Shown here in pieces: positions 11,907 through 11,971 of a DNA stretch of 11,971 nucleotides. The notes under the pieces are model-generated. The model had not been told where the DNA came from and searched no databases. It worked only from the letters and a program-made list of their open reading frames with translations. Position numbers and translations under genes: made by a program. The stretch is from OMOG01 sp041485845 (GTDB taxonomy: Bacteria > Acidobacteriota > Terriglobia > Bryobacterales > Bryobacteraceae), in assembly GCA_041485845.1 (NCBI GenBank), contig JBGPKH010000233.1:1-11971 (forward strand). The letters run 5' to 3'. Positions within the stretch are counted from its first letter, which is position 1; each line of letters starts with the position of its first letter.

Positions 11907-11971
11907 ATGAAGCTTAAGTCGAAAGTCAGGGCCGGGAAGTTGGCTGCCAACCACAACCTCACGGCTCGTTA
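11907..11971 (+). CDS. Small basic peptide gene (cut by the right edge)
   Basis: The 21 visible residues read MKLKSKVRAGKLAANHNLTA then R, and the next codon begins TA. If the following base is A or G the peptide ends here at 21 aa; with C or T it goes on. It is Lys/Arg-rich, with an Asn-His-Asn motif and no hydrophobic core, so it is not a signal peptide. It lies 89 bp after the kinase on the same strand, behind a perfect ribosome site. I do not recognise a named family. A role as a modified peptide or as an output of the sigma/kinase module is speculation. Confidence 0.55.
   Translation, partial: MKLKSKVRAGKLAANHNLTAR

Overview
The window is high-GC bacterial chromosomal DNA. It combines housekeeping genes (ruvX, mltG, mutL), a GH88-type sugar hydrolase, a YghZ/Gpr-type aldo-keto reductase, a HicBA toxin-antitoxin pair, and an ECF-type sigma factor directly followed by a membrane Hanks-type kinase with a TPR-like tail. 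The sigma/kinase pairing and the protein style suggest a soil Acidobacteriota of the Solibacter/Bryobacterales kind. That assignment is inference from gene content; there is no rRNA here to test it.

Layout. 1-529 (-): 5' half of an AI-2E/PerM-family membrane protein, cut by the window edge. 607-2721 (+): ruvX, mltG and an unrecognised 165-aa gene. The mltG/165-aa junction carries an old 115-bp-offset tandem duplication that inserted a 43-aa chimeric ORF. 2680-3990 (-): GH88-like unsaturated glucuronyl hydrolase, overlapping the 165-aa gene tail to tail by 42 bp. 4073-5062 (+): gpr, divergent from the hydrolase. 5063-5470: 408 bp without a gene, holding two different direct-repeat doublets with CRISPR-like dimensions but no cas genes. 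5471-7441 (-): mutL with the endonuclease-type C-terminus. 7442-7697: intergenic, with a tRNA 3'-end-like fragment, hairpins and a good sigma70-like promoter. 7698-8192 (+): hicB-hicA. 8193-8400: intergenic with tandem 10-bp repeats before a TTGACT box. 8401-11817 (+): sigma factor and 946-aa kinase, 9 bp apart. 11907-edge (+): start of a very small basic peptide gene behind a perfect AAGGAGG.

Working together. RuvX (rRNA maturation/DNA metabolism), MltG (glycan strand termination) and MutL (mismatch repair) are independent core functions. The hydrolase and reductase share a divergent promoter region and may both serve sugar use, though nothing here proves a shared substrate. The sigma factor and kinase almost certainly form one signalling module, and the small peptide ORF after them is a candidate accessory or output.

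I see no phage, transposase, cas operon or biosynthetic cluster. The most unusual items are the mltG-tail duplication with its relay ORF, the 30-residue insertion between the HRD and DFG motifs of the kinase, the repeat doublets at 5115-5395, the edge peptide, and -10-like boxes placed right at start codons (mutL, hicB).
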